Origin: CAZFBR01 sp035353495 [NCBI: uncultured bacterium] | GTDB taxonomy: Bacteria > DAOPZR01 | Reading direction: 5' to 3' | DNA: 30,044 nt | Assembly (NCBI GenBank): GCA_964517215.1 | Contig: CAZFBR010000009.1 | Span: 1-30,044 of the forward strand | Shown: positions 14,894 through 21,311 of the stretch, piece by piece | How positions within the stretch are numbered: position 1 is the stretch's first letter | How the letters are laid out: each line of letters starts with the position of its first letter | The notes under the pieces: model-generated | Databases searched by the model: none | Seen by the model: only the letters and a program-made list of their open reading frames with translations | Told to the model about the DNA's origin: nothing | Translations under genes and position numbers: made by a program

Positions 14894-15523
14894 TCAGATC
14901 GGGTAATCAACCGCCAGGCAGCTGCCGGGGATATAGAGCGATTCCGGCGCCGCATGCATATCCGCCTGCGTCTGCCCGCCGACGTACAGGTCAAGCTGGG
15001 TGTCCGCCAGGCCCGAGCCGCGATCATGGACGATAAAGGTGGTGGTAAGCAGCCGCTGCCGCACCAGCGGATCGCGCGGCAACTCCTCCGGCAGCGCCAG
15101 CACACGAATCCGCGTGCCGCGCGGCAGATTATTCGCCGCCGCCGTCTGCCAGGGGATCAGCGCGCCGCCGCGATTGTCCAGCGGCGACCAATGGCAATAG
15201 AATCCGCGCGGCCGGTAGTGGCCCAGATAATTGCCGCCGTTGCCGTCGCCGTCGGCGATGCCCCACCCTTCCAGCTGCACTGCGCGGCGGAAATCAGCCC
15301 GATACCAGCCCAGCAGCGCCCCGTCGTTGGCGTAGACCGGTTCCTTGGCTTCCACGCACACGGATTCGCTGGCGGTCCAATAGGAGGTCAGCAGCATATT
15401 GTCCAGCACCGCGTCCGCGGCAAAAACCCCGCCGGCCGGTTCTGCAGCCGCGGCCATCCCCGCCAGGGCGAGCACCGCCAGCAGCGGCAGCAGTGCGCGC
15501 TTAATCGCCGCCAAAGGTGTCAT
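14894..15523 (-). CDS. Secreted 3D-domain (double-psi beta-barrel-like) protein
   Basis: The 209-residue protein has a signal peptide (MTPLAAIKRALLPLLAVLALAG, cleavage near AAAAEP). Its C-terminal half resembles the 3D domain, named for three conserved Asp, found in MltA-like and Rpf/YabE-type cell-wall enzymes: PRGTRIRVL, TTFIVHDRGSGLADTQLDLYVG, then a closing AD element. The family usually acts on or binds peptidoglycan glycan strands. The middle (YRADFRRAVQLEGWG, GFYCHWSPLDNRGG) is not recognised. The start at 15523 has GGAGG 5 nt upstream; it overlaps the end of the nuclease gene by 23 bp, so the two are translated from one message. Confidence 0.65.
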   Translation of the reverse strand: MTPLAAIKRALLPLLAVLALAGMAAAAEPAGGVFAADAVLDNMLLTSYWTASESVCVEAKEPVYANDGALLGWYRADFRRAVQLEGWGIADGDGNGGNYLGHYRPRGFYCHWSPLDNRGGALIPWQTAAANNLPRGTRIRVLALPEELPRDPLVRQRLLTTTFIVHDRGSGLADTQLDLYVGGQTQADMHAAPESLYIPGSCLAVDYPI

Positions 15524-16700
15524 AACCGCCTCCGTCATGCTTCTCCCCGCTGTTGCTCCCCCATGCCGCCACCTGCCGCCGCTTGCGCCGCGCCATCCAC
15601 ACCATGCCGCCCAAACCGCCCAGACCAACGAGCAGGCCGCCGCCAATCAGATACAATCGCTGGGCCCGCTGCGCCGGGGTCAGCGGCACCGGTTCCGCCG
15701 CTTGCTGCTGCCGGTTGGCCTCGCGGCCGTTGCGCTGGCGCGTGCGCCCGGCAAAACCGCGGTCGCTGTCGGCGTTCGCCGGTTCGTAATTGATTTCCGC
15801 TTCGTCTTCGCCAGCCAGCGCCGCACTGTCCGCCGCCAGCGCCTGCAGCGCTCCCGCCTGCGCTGCGTCCGAAAAGACAGTAAAATAATAGTTTGCCAGA
15901 TGCCGCGCGCCGTCCTGCAGCGATTCCGTCAGCACCGGTCGCGCTTCCAGCCAGAATTTTTCGTAGTAGGTCTTGTCGTACAGTTCCGGTTCCCACATCG
16001 CCGTGCCATCAGCATCCAGGACCGCGCGCACGCGGGCATTGGCCGCTTTGACGATGGTGAAAGGATACAACGCCGGCTCGGTAATCAGCCGGGCCGCGCC
16101 GGTTGGGCCGGCAATATCGCGGATATGCCGCTGCACCAGGTCCTTCTCAAAACGCATATGCACGCCGTTGTTGCCGGTAATCTGGCCGTTATAATTGTTG
16201 GTGCAGTGCAATGGCTGGTTGAGATCGCCCACGTAATGCGACAAATCAGCCAGTCCGCGCCTGGCCGTGCGCCAGTCGCGCGCGCGCAGCGCGGCCGCCA
16301 CCTGTTCCCTGGTCTGCTCGATCGCCCACGGCCCCTGCCCATATTCGCTGAAATAATGATTGCCCACCAGCTGACGCGCCTGGGCCATATCCCACGGCCA
16401 ATTCTGCACCTGCAGGCCGCGGGCACGATAATCTTCAAGATCAAAAAAGTGGCGGGGTGCTTCGGTTTCGTCCCGTTCCTTGCGCAGATCCGGGGCCATC
16501 ACCTGCCGGTAGATGTAGCGGAGACAGCTCTTTTTCATCTGCTCCTGCATTGCCGGCGGCAGCAGATTGACCGCCTCGCGCACGATCCAGATATGGCCAT
16601 CCTTCCCCCATGCCAGGCAGGGTCGGGCCTCTCCGAGCGCCAGCGCTGCCATGAGCGCAATTGCCATAACCGCTTGCCGCAGTAACCGATATCTGTTCAT
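15501..16700 (-). CDS. S1/P1-type nuclease with C-terminal membrane anchor
   Basis: The 399-residue protein has a signal peptide whose predicted cleavage (RPCLA|WGKDGH) exposes Trp31, the residue that binds zinc through its free N-terminus in S1/P1 nucleases. Other zinc-ligand candidates are His36, the ADLSHYVGDLNQPLH segment and the NNGVHMRFEKDL segment. Such enzymes cleave single-stranded nucleic acids and act outside the cytoplasm; a phospholipase-C-like activity is an alternative for this fold. After a polar, Gln/Arg-rich linker, a C-terminal helix (LYLIGGGLLVGLGGLGGMVWM) followed by RRKRR indicates a membrane anchor, which classical secreted members lack. The start at 16700 is chosen because the signal peptide begins there; upstream codons belong to the tRNA region. 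Confidence 0.8.
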   Translation of the reverse strand: MNRYRLLRQAVMAIALMAALALGEARPCLAWGKDGHIWIVREAVNLLPPAMQEQMKKSCLRYIYRQVMAPDLRKERDETEAPRHFFDLEDYRARGLQVQNWPWDMAQARQLVGNHYFSEYGQGPWAIEQTREQVAAALRARDWRTARRGLADLSHYVGDLNQPLHCTNNYNGQITGNNGVHMRFEKDLVQRHIRDIAGPTGAARLITEPALYPFTIVKAANARVRAVLDADGTAMWEPELYDKTYYEKFWLEARPVLTESLQDGARHLANYYFTVFSDAAQAGALQALAADSAALAGEDEAEINYEPANADSDRGFAGRTRQRNGREANRQQQAAEPVPLTPAQRAQRLYLIGGGLLVGLGGLGGMVWMARRKRRQVAAWGSNSGEKHDGGGYDTFGGD

Positions 16701-16770
16701 CAGCGCTTTTTGCCACCCTTTTTTGCAAAAAGATTCAAGTTCCCCCGCTCCCCGCCCGATAAGTTTCTTA

Positions 16771-16807
16771 GTTGCGGCGGGCTTCCCTCCCAAGTGCCCG
16801 ACGCAAC
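16771..16807. repeat. Long imperfect hairpin between tRNA-Arg and the nuclease gene
   Basis: GTTGCG-g-CGGGC (16771-16782) pairs with GCCCG-a-CGCAAC (16796-16807): 11 bp with one mismatch and a 13-nt loop. On the nuclease strand the loop contains GGGAGGGAA. The hairpin lies in the region that would be the nuclease leader. A TATAAT on the plus strand follows at 16812-16817. It may be a leader structure or part of a small RNA. Confidence 0.4.
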
Positions 16808-16832
16808 GGGGTATAATAATCCTTTTAGGGAT

Positions 16833-16866
16833 GCCGGGCGCTCCGAAACGCCCGGCTTTCTTTTTT
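16833..16866 (+). terminator. Rho-independent terminator reading rightward
   Basis: GCCGGGCG (16833-16840) and CGCCCGGC (16849-16856) form an 8-bp stem with an 8-nt loop, followed by TTTCTTTTTT on the plus strand. No plus-strand gene ends here, so it may close a short RNA begun at the TATAAT at 16812, or stop antisense reading of the tRNA. The last T of the run provides the A76 of the tRNA CCA end on the other strand. Confidence 0.55.
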
Positions 16867-16942
16867 GGTACGCCCGGAGGGAGTCGAACCCCCGACCTGC
16901 GGTTCCGAAGACCGCCGCTCTATCCAGCTGAGCTACGGGCGC
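16866..16942 (-). tRNA. tRNA-Arg (anticodon TCG)
   Basis: On the minus strand a 77-nt cloverleaf folds fully. The acceptor arm is GCGCCCG with CGGGCGT (G1-U72 wobble), the D arm GCTC/GAGC, and the anticodon arm GCGGT-CTTCGGA-ACCGC with anticodon TCG. The T arm contains GGTTCGACTCC, followed by discriminator A and an encoded CCA. It reads CGA and, with wobble, other CGN arginine codons. Its own promoter lies upstream at 16956-16985. Confidence 0.95.
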
Positions 16943-16955
16943 GTCCCGTTGGCAA

Positions 16956-16985
16956 AGTATAGCATACCCCGGAAAAATTTGACAG
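16956..16985 (-). promoter_or_regulatory. Promoter of tRNA-Arg
   Basis: Minus-strand CTGTCA (16985-16980), 18-bp spacer, extended -10 TG-C-TATACT (hexamer 16961-16956). The start near 16949 is 7 nt before the tRNA 5' end. The -35 overlaps the -35 of the divergent promoter at 16979-17007 almost completely. Confidence 0.55.
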
Positions 16986-17007
16986 AATGGCATTCCCCGC
17001 CTACAAT
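16979..17007 (+). promoter_or_regulatory. Promoter of the solute-binding lipoprotein gene
   Basis: A perfect TTGACA (16979-16984), 17-bp spacer and TACAAT (17002-17007). The -10 ends 6 nt before the ATG at 17014, so the predicted +1 is the A of the start codon. Confidence 0.65.
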
Positions 17008-17013
17008 TGCCGC

Positions 17014-18027
17014 ATGCGCATATTGGCGATGGTGTTCAGCATAACCCTCTTGCTGCTGCCGGCCGGTTGCGGGCAGCAGCTGTCGTCGCTGCCCGAGCCG
17101 CCCCGCATCGCCCTGGTGCAGTTCGTGCGTCATCCCGCGCTCGACCGCATCCGCCACGGGATTATGGCGCAATTCGCCGACGACTCGCAGCCGGTGGCCT
17201 GGCAGCATTACGATGCACACGGCGATGCCGCCGCCGCCACCGCCGTCGCCGCGCAGCTCAGCGCCAGCCGGCCCGATCTCATTATCGCCATCGCCACCCC
17301 GGCGGCGCAGGCCTGTGCGGAACGGATCAAGGACCTCCCGATCATTTTCGCCGCCATCACCGACCCCGCCGCCGCCGGGCTCGTGCAGGCGCTCGACCGC
17401 CCGGGCGGCAATCTGACCGGCACCCGCGACCTGACCCCGGTGGAGGAGCAGCTGGCCCTCATCCTGCGCCTGCAGCCCGGCCTCACGCGGCTGGCAGTGA
17501 TCAGCAACCCCGCCGAGGTCAACTCCCGGAGCATCACCCGCCGGCTCCGTACCGCCTGTGCCGCCAGCAACATCAGCTTGGTTGAGCGCACCGTCAGCAG
17601 CACCCCCGACGTTCCTGCTGCCGCCCAATCACTGCGCGGCGAAGCGGACGCGCTCTACTTTTCGATCGACAACACCGTCGCCGCGGCCTGGCCCGAGCTG
17701 CTGGCCGCATCCCGCGCCCTGCGCCTGCCGCTCTACCCCGCCGACGGCAGCTACGTCGCGCAGGGCGGCGTGGCCACCGTCGCCATCGACAACGAGGCGC
17801 TCGGCCGGCAGACCGCCAAAATGGCGCAGCGCGTCCTTGCCGGCGCGGCACCGGCCCTCATGCCGGTCGAAATCTGCGCCGGCACCCGGGTCGAAACCAA
17901 CGACACCGAGCTCGTCCGCTATTTTCCCGCCGCATCCCGCTCCCCCCGCGCCAGCGGTGCGTTCACCATCCGCACCGGCCCCCGGGCCAGCGATAGCGAG
18001 ATGGCGCGCGCCTTTTCCCGCCGCTGA
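17014..18027 (+). CDS. ABC-type solute-binding lipoprotein (ABC_sub_bind family)
   Basis: The 337-residue protein has a lipoprotein signal (MRILAMVFSITLLLLPAGC, lipobox LPAGC). It also has the periplasmic-binding fold of the ABC_sub_bind (TrpX/YpR-like) family: RIALVQFVRHPALDRIRHGI at the start, DLIIAIATPAAQA, PIIFAAITDP, GGNLTGTRDLTPVEEQL, RLAVISNPAEVNS and a late GGVATVAIDNEALGRQTAKMA. In other bacteria the family feeds an inner-membrane permease and ATPase, often for amino acids. Neither partner is adjacent here, so it is an orphan or served from elsewhere. There is no Shine-Dalgarno before 17014; promoter spacing predicts a leaderless mRNA. From 18028 to 18285 there is no gene; it holds the kinase promoter. 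Confidence 0.85.
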   Translation: MRILAMVFSITLLLLPAGCGQQLSSLPEPPRIALVQFVRHPALDRIRHGIMAQFADDSQPVAWQHYDAHGDAAAATAVAAQLSASRPDLIIAIATPAAQACAERIKDLPIIFAAITDPAAAGLVQALDRPGGNLTGTRDLTPVEEQLALILRLQPGLTRLAVISNPAEVNSRSITRRLRTACAASNISLVERTVSSTPDVPAAAQSLRGEADALYFSIDNTVAAAWPELLAASRALRLPLYPADGSYVAQGGVATVAIDNEALGRQTAKMAQRVLAGAAPALMPVEICAGTRVETNDTELVRYFPAASRSPRASGAFTIRTGPRASDSEMARAFSRR

Positions 18028-18213
18028 CGGGTCCCGCACCATGACCCAAAACCTCACCCTGGTTGCATACGGCCGTCCGGAATAACCCGGGGCCTCCCCT
18101 GCCGCCACTGTCCTGCATACGTTGACCGCCGGCACGGAACCGGCCCCGTCCCCGGGGCAGCCGGCAGCGGCTTTTGTCCCGACAATTTTCCCGACGCTGT
18201 TGCCCGCCGCCCG

Positions 18214-18242
18214 TTGCGTCGCTGCCCGCGCTGTGGTATACT
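18214..18242 (+). promoter_or_regulatory. Promoter of the ATP-cone kinase gene
   Basis: TTGCGT (18214-18219), 17-bp spacer, TATACT (18237-18242). The start near 18249 gives a leader of about 37 nt containing two purine-rich GGAGG blocks; the second, 8 nt before the ATG at 18286, is the ribosome-binding site. Confidence 0.5.
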
Positions 18243-18285
18243 GTCGCGGTTTGGGAGGAATAAATCGCAGCCGGAGGAACAGGCC

Positions 18286-19986
18286 ATGGGCATCCCGAAC
18301 ACCGTCACCAAGATCATCAACAAGCACGGCGCCGTCGTCAAGTTCGAACGCGAGAAGATCGAGCATTCGATCGCCAACACCATCATCGACATCGAAAAAT
18401 CGCGCCGCCGCGCACCCGAGCTGCGCGCGCGCAAATACGCGGAGCTGATCGCCGGCCGCCTCTACCGCGACTTCTACGATCCCGCCGCGCTCAAGCAGAA
18501 ATTCGCCACCATGTACCTGAGCTACAAGCCCGAGGAGCGGCACCGGCGGCTGGAGAACGCGCGGGTGACCACGCGCCTCGCCTTCGCCCTGCGCGAGCTC
18601 TTCCTCGCGGGCAAGACCGCGACCACCTCGCCGGCCACAACCGCGGAATTCGTCGCCGCGGAGTTTGCCGGGTTCGCCCTGCAGCCGAGCAGCGACGAGA
18701 CCCCCGCCGCCGCGCTGACCGCGGAGCAGCGGGCCGACATGATCGCCTTCCTCGCCGCCAAGACCGCGGAGATGGTCAGCCGCGAGGCGACCAACGAGCT
18801 GATGTACCCCGGGCGCGAGGACGTGCAGGACACGGTCGAGACCACCCTGCGCGAGATCGGCGAGGTTGAGATCGCCGAGGCCTACATGCTCTTCCGCGAG
18901 GGGAAGATCAAGATCCGCTCGGGCGACATCTCCCCGGCACAGTTCACCAACGACGGCATCCACCGCGAGCGGCTGGGCCAGACCATCGCCTGGAACATCG
19001 AACACGAATGCGACAGCGTCTTCGCGCTCAACGACTGGGTCTACGGGCGCAACGGCAAGCACCTGCCCGACCTCGTCGCCGCCAGCGAGCAGCGCTACCG
19101 CGACGCGGTCGTCGGCGCCGCGCGGCAGATCATCGCGCGCAAGCACGAGCTGCGGGTGATCATCATCGCCGGGCCGTCCTGCTCCAACAAGACCACGACC
19201 ACGGTGATCATCGGCGAGGAGCTGAAAAAGGAGGGGTTCAAGCTCAACACCCTCAACATCGACAACTACTTCAAGAACCTCGACCAGCAGCCCAAGGACG
19301 AGTTCGGCGACTACGACTTCGAGATGCCCGAGGCGATCGACATCCCGCTCCTCAACGAGCACCTCGACCTGCTCATGCAGGGGAAGCCGATCGACATGCC
19401 GCACTACAACTTCAAGCTCGGCTACCGCGACAAGACCATCCCCTTCGCGCTGAAGAGCGACGAGATCCTGCTCATCGACTGCCTGCACGGCCTCTTTTCC
19501 AAACTGACCGCGGCGGTGCCGATGAAGAAAAAATTCCGCATCTACATCGAGTCGATGAACGTCATCCGCGGCATCACCGGCGAGCCGACCCGCTGGTCGG
19601 ATATCCGCATGCTCAAGCGCATGATTCGCGACTTCTCGCATCGCGGCTACCAGCCGGAAAGCACGCTGCCGCACTGGCCCTACGTGCGCAAGGGTGAACT
19701 CAAGCATATCATTCCCTACATCTACACCGCCGATGCGGTGATCAATTCGGGGCTCCCGTACGAACTGGCCGCGCTCAAGACCGCGCTGGCGGAGATCATC
19801 CCGTCGCGCGCCTTCATCGAGGGGCTGCGCCAGCAGGGGCGCCTCGACCCGTACATCCGCGGCATCCGCGTGCACACCCTGCTGGAGACCGTTGCGGGCT
19901 TTCCGACGCTCGAGGTCATTCCGCCGACCTCGCCCATCCGCGAGTTCATCGGCGGCAGCGTCTACGAGATTCCGCACAACGAATGA
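18286..19986 (+). CDS. Uridine-kinase-like nucleoside kinase with N-terminal ATP-cone
   Basis: The 566-residue protein starts with an ATP-cone-like module (about 5-100, INKHGAVVKFEREKIEHSIANTI), a nucleotide-sensing domain known from ribonucleotide reductases. The kinase part begins near residue 290 and follows the uridine-kinase/TGS-kinase pattern: LNIDNYF (323-329), DEFGDYDFEMPEAID (338-352) and MPHYNFKLGYR (371-381). The P-loop is GPSCSNKT (296-303), with Asn301 in place of the usual Gly before Lys, and the usual EGIHGLN is DCLHGLF. The phosphate acceptor is probably a nucleoside, but altered motifs leave this open. The first ATP-cone may sense ATP/dATP. The start at 18286 has GGAGG 8 nt upstream. 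The MFS gene follows after 46 bp. Confidence 0.8.
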   Translation: MGIPNTVTKIINKHGAVVKFEREKIEHSIANTIIDIEKSRRRAPELRARKYAELIAGRLYRDFYDPAALKQKFATMYLSYKPEERHRRLENARVTTRLAFALRELFLAGKTATTSPATTAEFVAAEFAGFALQPSSDETPAAALTAEQRADMIAFLAAKTAEMVSREATNELMYPGREDVQDTVETTLREIGEVEIAEAYMLFREGKIKIRSGDISPAQFTNDGIHRERLGQTIAWNIEHECDSVFALNDWVYGRNGKHLPDLVAASEQRYRDAVVGAARQIIARKHELRVIIIAGPSCSNKTTTTVIIGEELKKEGFKLNTLNIDNYFKNLDQQPKDEFGDYDFEMPEAIDIPLLNEHLDLLMQGKPIDMPHYNFKLGYRDKTIPFALKSDEILLIDCLHGLFSKLTAAVPMKKKFRIYIESMNVIRGITGEPTRWSDIRMLKRMIRDFSHRGYQPESTLPHWPYVRKGELKHIIPYIYTADAVINSGLPYELAALKTALAEIIPSRAFIEGLRQQGRLDPYIRGIRVHTLLETVAGFPTLEVIPPTSPIREFIGGSVYEIPHNE

Positions 19987-19994
19987 CCTGACGC

Positions 19995-20023
19995 GCGGGG
20001 CGGCGGACTGACCGCCGTCCCGC
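19995..20023 (+). repeat. 12-bp GC-rich hairpin before the MFS gene
   Basis: GCGGGGCGGCGG (19995-20006) pairs with CCGCCGTCCCGC (20012-20023) through 12 bp (one G-U) around a 5-nt loop, with no T-run after it. It ends 9 bp before the predicted start of the MFS gene. It may slow readthrough, protect the kinase mRNA end, or block ribosome access to the next gene. Confidence 0.5.
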
Positions 20024-20032
20024 CCTTCGCCC

Positions 20033-21220
20033 ATGCTCTTCACCCGCTCCTTCCCGCTCATGATGCGCCCCGCCTACTGGTGGGACACGCGCGCCGCACT
20101 CTTCTACGGCCTGTATAACGGCCTGACCCTGTCGTACCTCGCGGTTGTTGCCGTCCGGCTCAATATGCCGGCGGCGGTCATCGGCTTTGTCGCCGCCGCG
20201 CCCTACCTCGGCTACCTCGGCACCTCGTGGTTCGCCGCGCATCCGCTCGACCGCCGCTGCATCCCCGCCTGCACCCGCGCCTGGTTTCTCGGCCGCACGC
20301 TCACCGGGGTCATGCTCCTCACCGCCGGCCGGCCCTGGCTCTTCCTCGCGGTATCGCTCCTGCTCTGGGCGGGCGAGGCCTGGGGCATGCCGGGCTACAG
20401 CGTCATTGTCCAGCGCGTCTATCCCGTCGCCGAACGCGGCCGCGCGATGGGCAATGTCCGCGTGTTCTCGACCCTGTCGCTGGTGCTTGGCGCCGCGCTC
20501 GGCGGCGTGCTGCTCGACCGCCTCGGCACCGGCAGCTATCTCCTCCTCTTCCCCGCCGGCGGCCTCGCCGGGGTTATCGCCGCGCACTATTTCACCCGCA
20601 TTCGCGTTCCCCACGACGGCGGCCGGCTGCGCCCGATGCCCGTTCTGCGCTCGTGGCGCTATCTCCGGCGGCGCCCGGCCCTCATGCGGTTCACCGCGGT
20701 GCAGTTCATCAGCGGCGCCGGCAATCTCGTCGCCGTGGCCCTCTTCCCGCTCTTCCAGGTGCGCGAGCTGGGCCTGTCGAATTTTGCCATCGGCATGCTC
20801 ATCGCCCTCACCGGGCTCTGCAATGCCCTCTCGTTCAGCTTCTGGGGCAGGATGATCGACCGGCACGGGCCGCTCGTCGTGCTCAAACGCATTCTCCTGC
20901 TCGTCCCGCTGGTGCCGCTCGGCTATGCCTGCGCCTTCAGCATCGGCCCGGTTATCGCCGCGTCCGTCGTCGCTGGTCTTACCCTGCTGGCCTGGGATCT
21001 CGCCTGGCAGAACTACCTTTTCGTCAGCGTCGGCCGGCAGCTGCAGGGCGTTATCGGCCTGCAGTACACGCTGCTTGGCATTCGCGGACTCGTCTTCCCG
21101 ATCCTTGGCGTGTGGTTGGCCGGCCATTTCGGGATGCGACCGGTGCTTCTGGTTGCGGCTTTGCTCATCGCCATCGGCGCACTTGCGTTGCCATCTCATT
21201 CACAACCTGCTGATTTGTAA
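20033..21220 (+). CDS. Major facilitator superfamily transporter
   Basis: The 395-residue protein has about 10-12 hydrophobic helices, as expected for an MFS permease: LFYGLYNGLTLSYLAVVAVRL, MPAAVIGFVAAAPYLGYLGTSW, AWFLGRTLTGVMLLTAG, LFLAVSLLLWAGEAWGMPGY and later similar segments. A loop ERGRAMGNVRVFSTLSLVLGAALGGVLLDRLG resembles the cytoplasmic signature after helix 4-5 of many drug/sugar exporters, and FWGRMIDRHGPLVVLKR is the equivalent in the second half. The substrate is unknown. No Shine-Dalgarno precedes 20033; the gene is probably translated from the kinase message. Alternatives are Met codons at 20060 and 20063. Confidence 0.85.
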   Translation: MLFTRSFPLMMRPAYWWDTRAALFYGLYNGLTLSYLAVVAVRLNMPAAVIGFVAAAPYLGYLGTSWFAAHPLDRRCIPACTRAWFLGRTLTGVMLLTAGRPWLFLAVSLLLWAGEAWGMPGYSVIVQRVYPVAERGRAMGNVRVFSTLSLVLGAALGGVLLDRLGTGSYLLLFPAGGLAGVIAAHYFTRIRVPHDGGRLRPMPVLRSWRYLRRRPALMRFTAVQFISGAGNLVAVALFPLFQVRELGLSNFAIGMLIALTGLCNALSFSFWGRMIDRHGPLVVLKRILLLVPLVPLGYACAFSIGPVIAASVVAGLTLLAWDLAWQNYLFVSVGRQLQGVIGLQYTLLGIRGLVFPILGVWLAGHFGMRPVLLVAALLIAIGALALPSHSQPADL

Positions 21221-21255
21221 TAAATAACACGCCTCACCCTCTTCTAATTCTGTTC

Positions 21256-21264
21256 TGGTAGAAT
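21256..21264 (+). promoter_or_regulatory. Extended -10 promoter of the GYLFN protein pair
   Basis: TG-G-TAGAAT (21256-21264) with no good -35. The start near 21271 would leave a leader of about 41 nt with a strong AGGAGG 6 nt before the ATG at 21312. Confidence 0.4.
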
Positions 21265-21311
21265 ACTGGCGTACACGGGCATAAGCCTGGACAAATCTCA
21301 GGAGGTGGGCA

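Noticed and set aside
12748-15036. 762-codon open frame on the plus strand
   Set aside because: It is antisense to glgB, whose catalytic motifs and length are fully conserved; long shadow frames are expected at high GC.
16700-16993. 97-codon frame beginning upstream of the tRNA (PVAQLDRA...GRGFDSL)
   Set aside because: This is the well-known false translation of a tRNA gene; the S1/P1 nuclease start is at 16700.
17629-20061. 810-codon open frame on the minus strand
   Set aside because: It lies opposite the solute-binding protein and kinase genes; the translation is low-complexity Val/Asp/Arg-rich with no domain.
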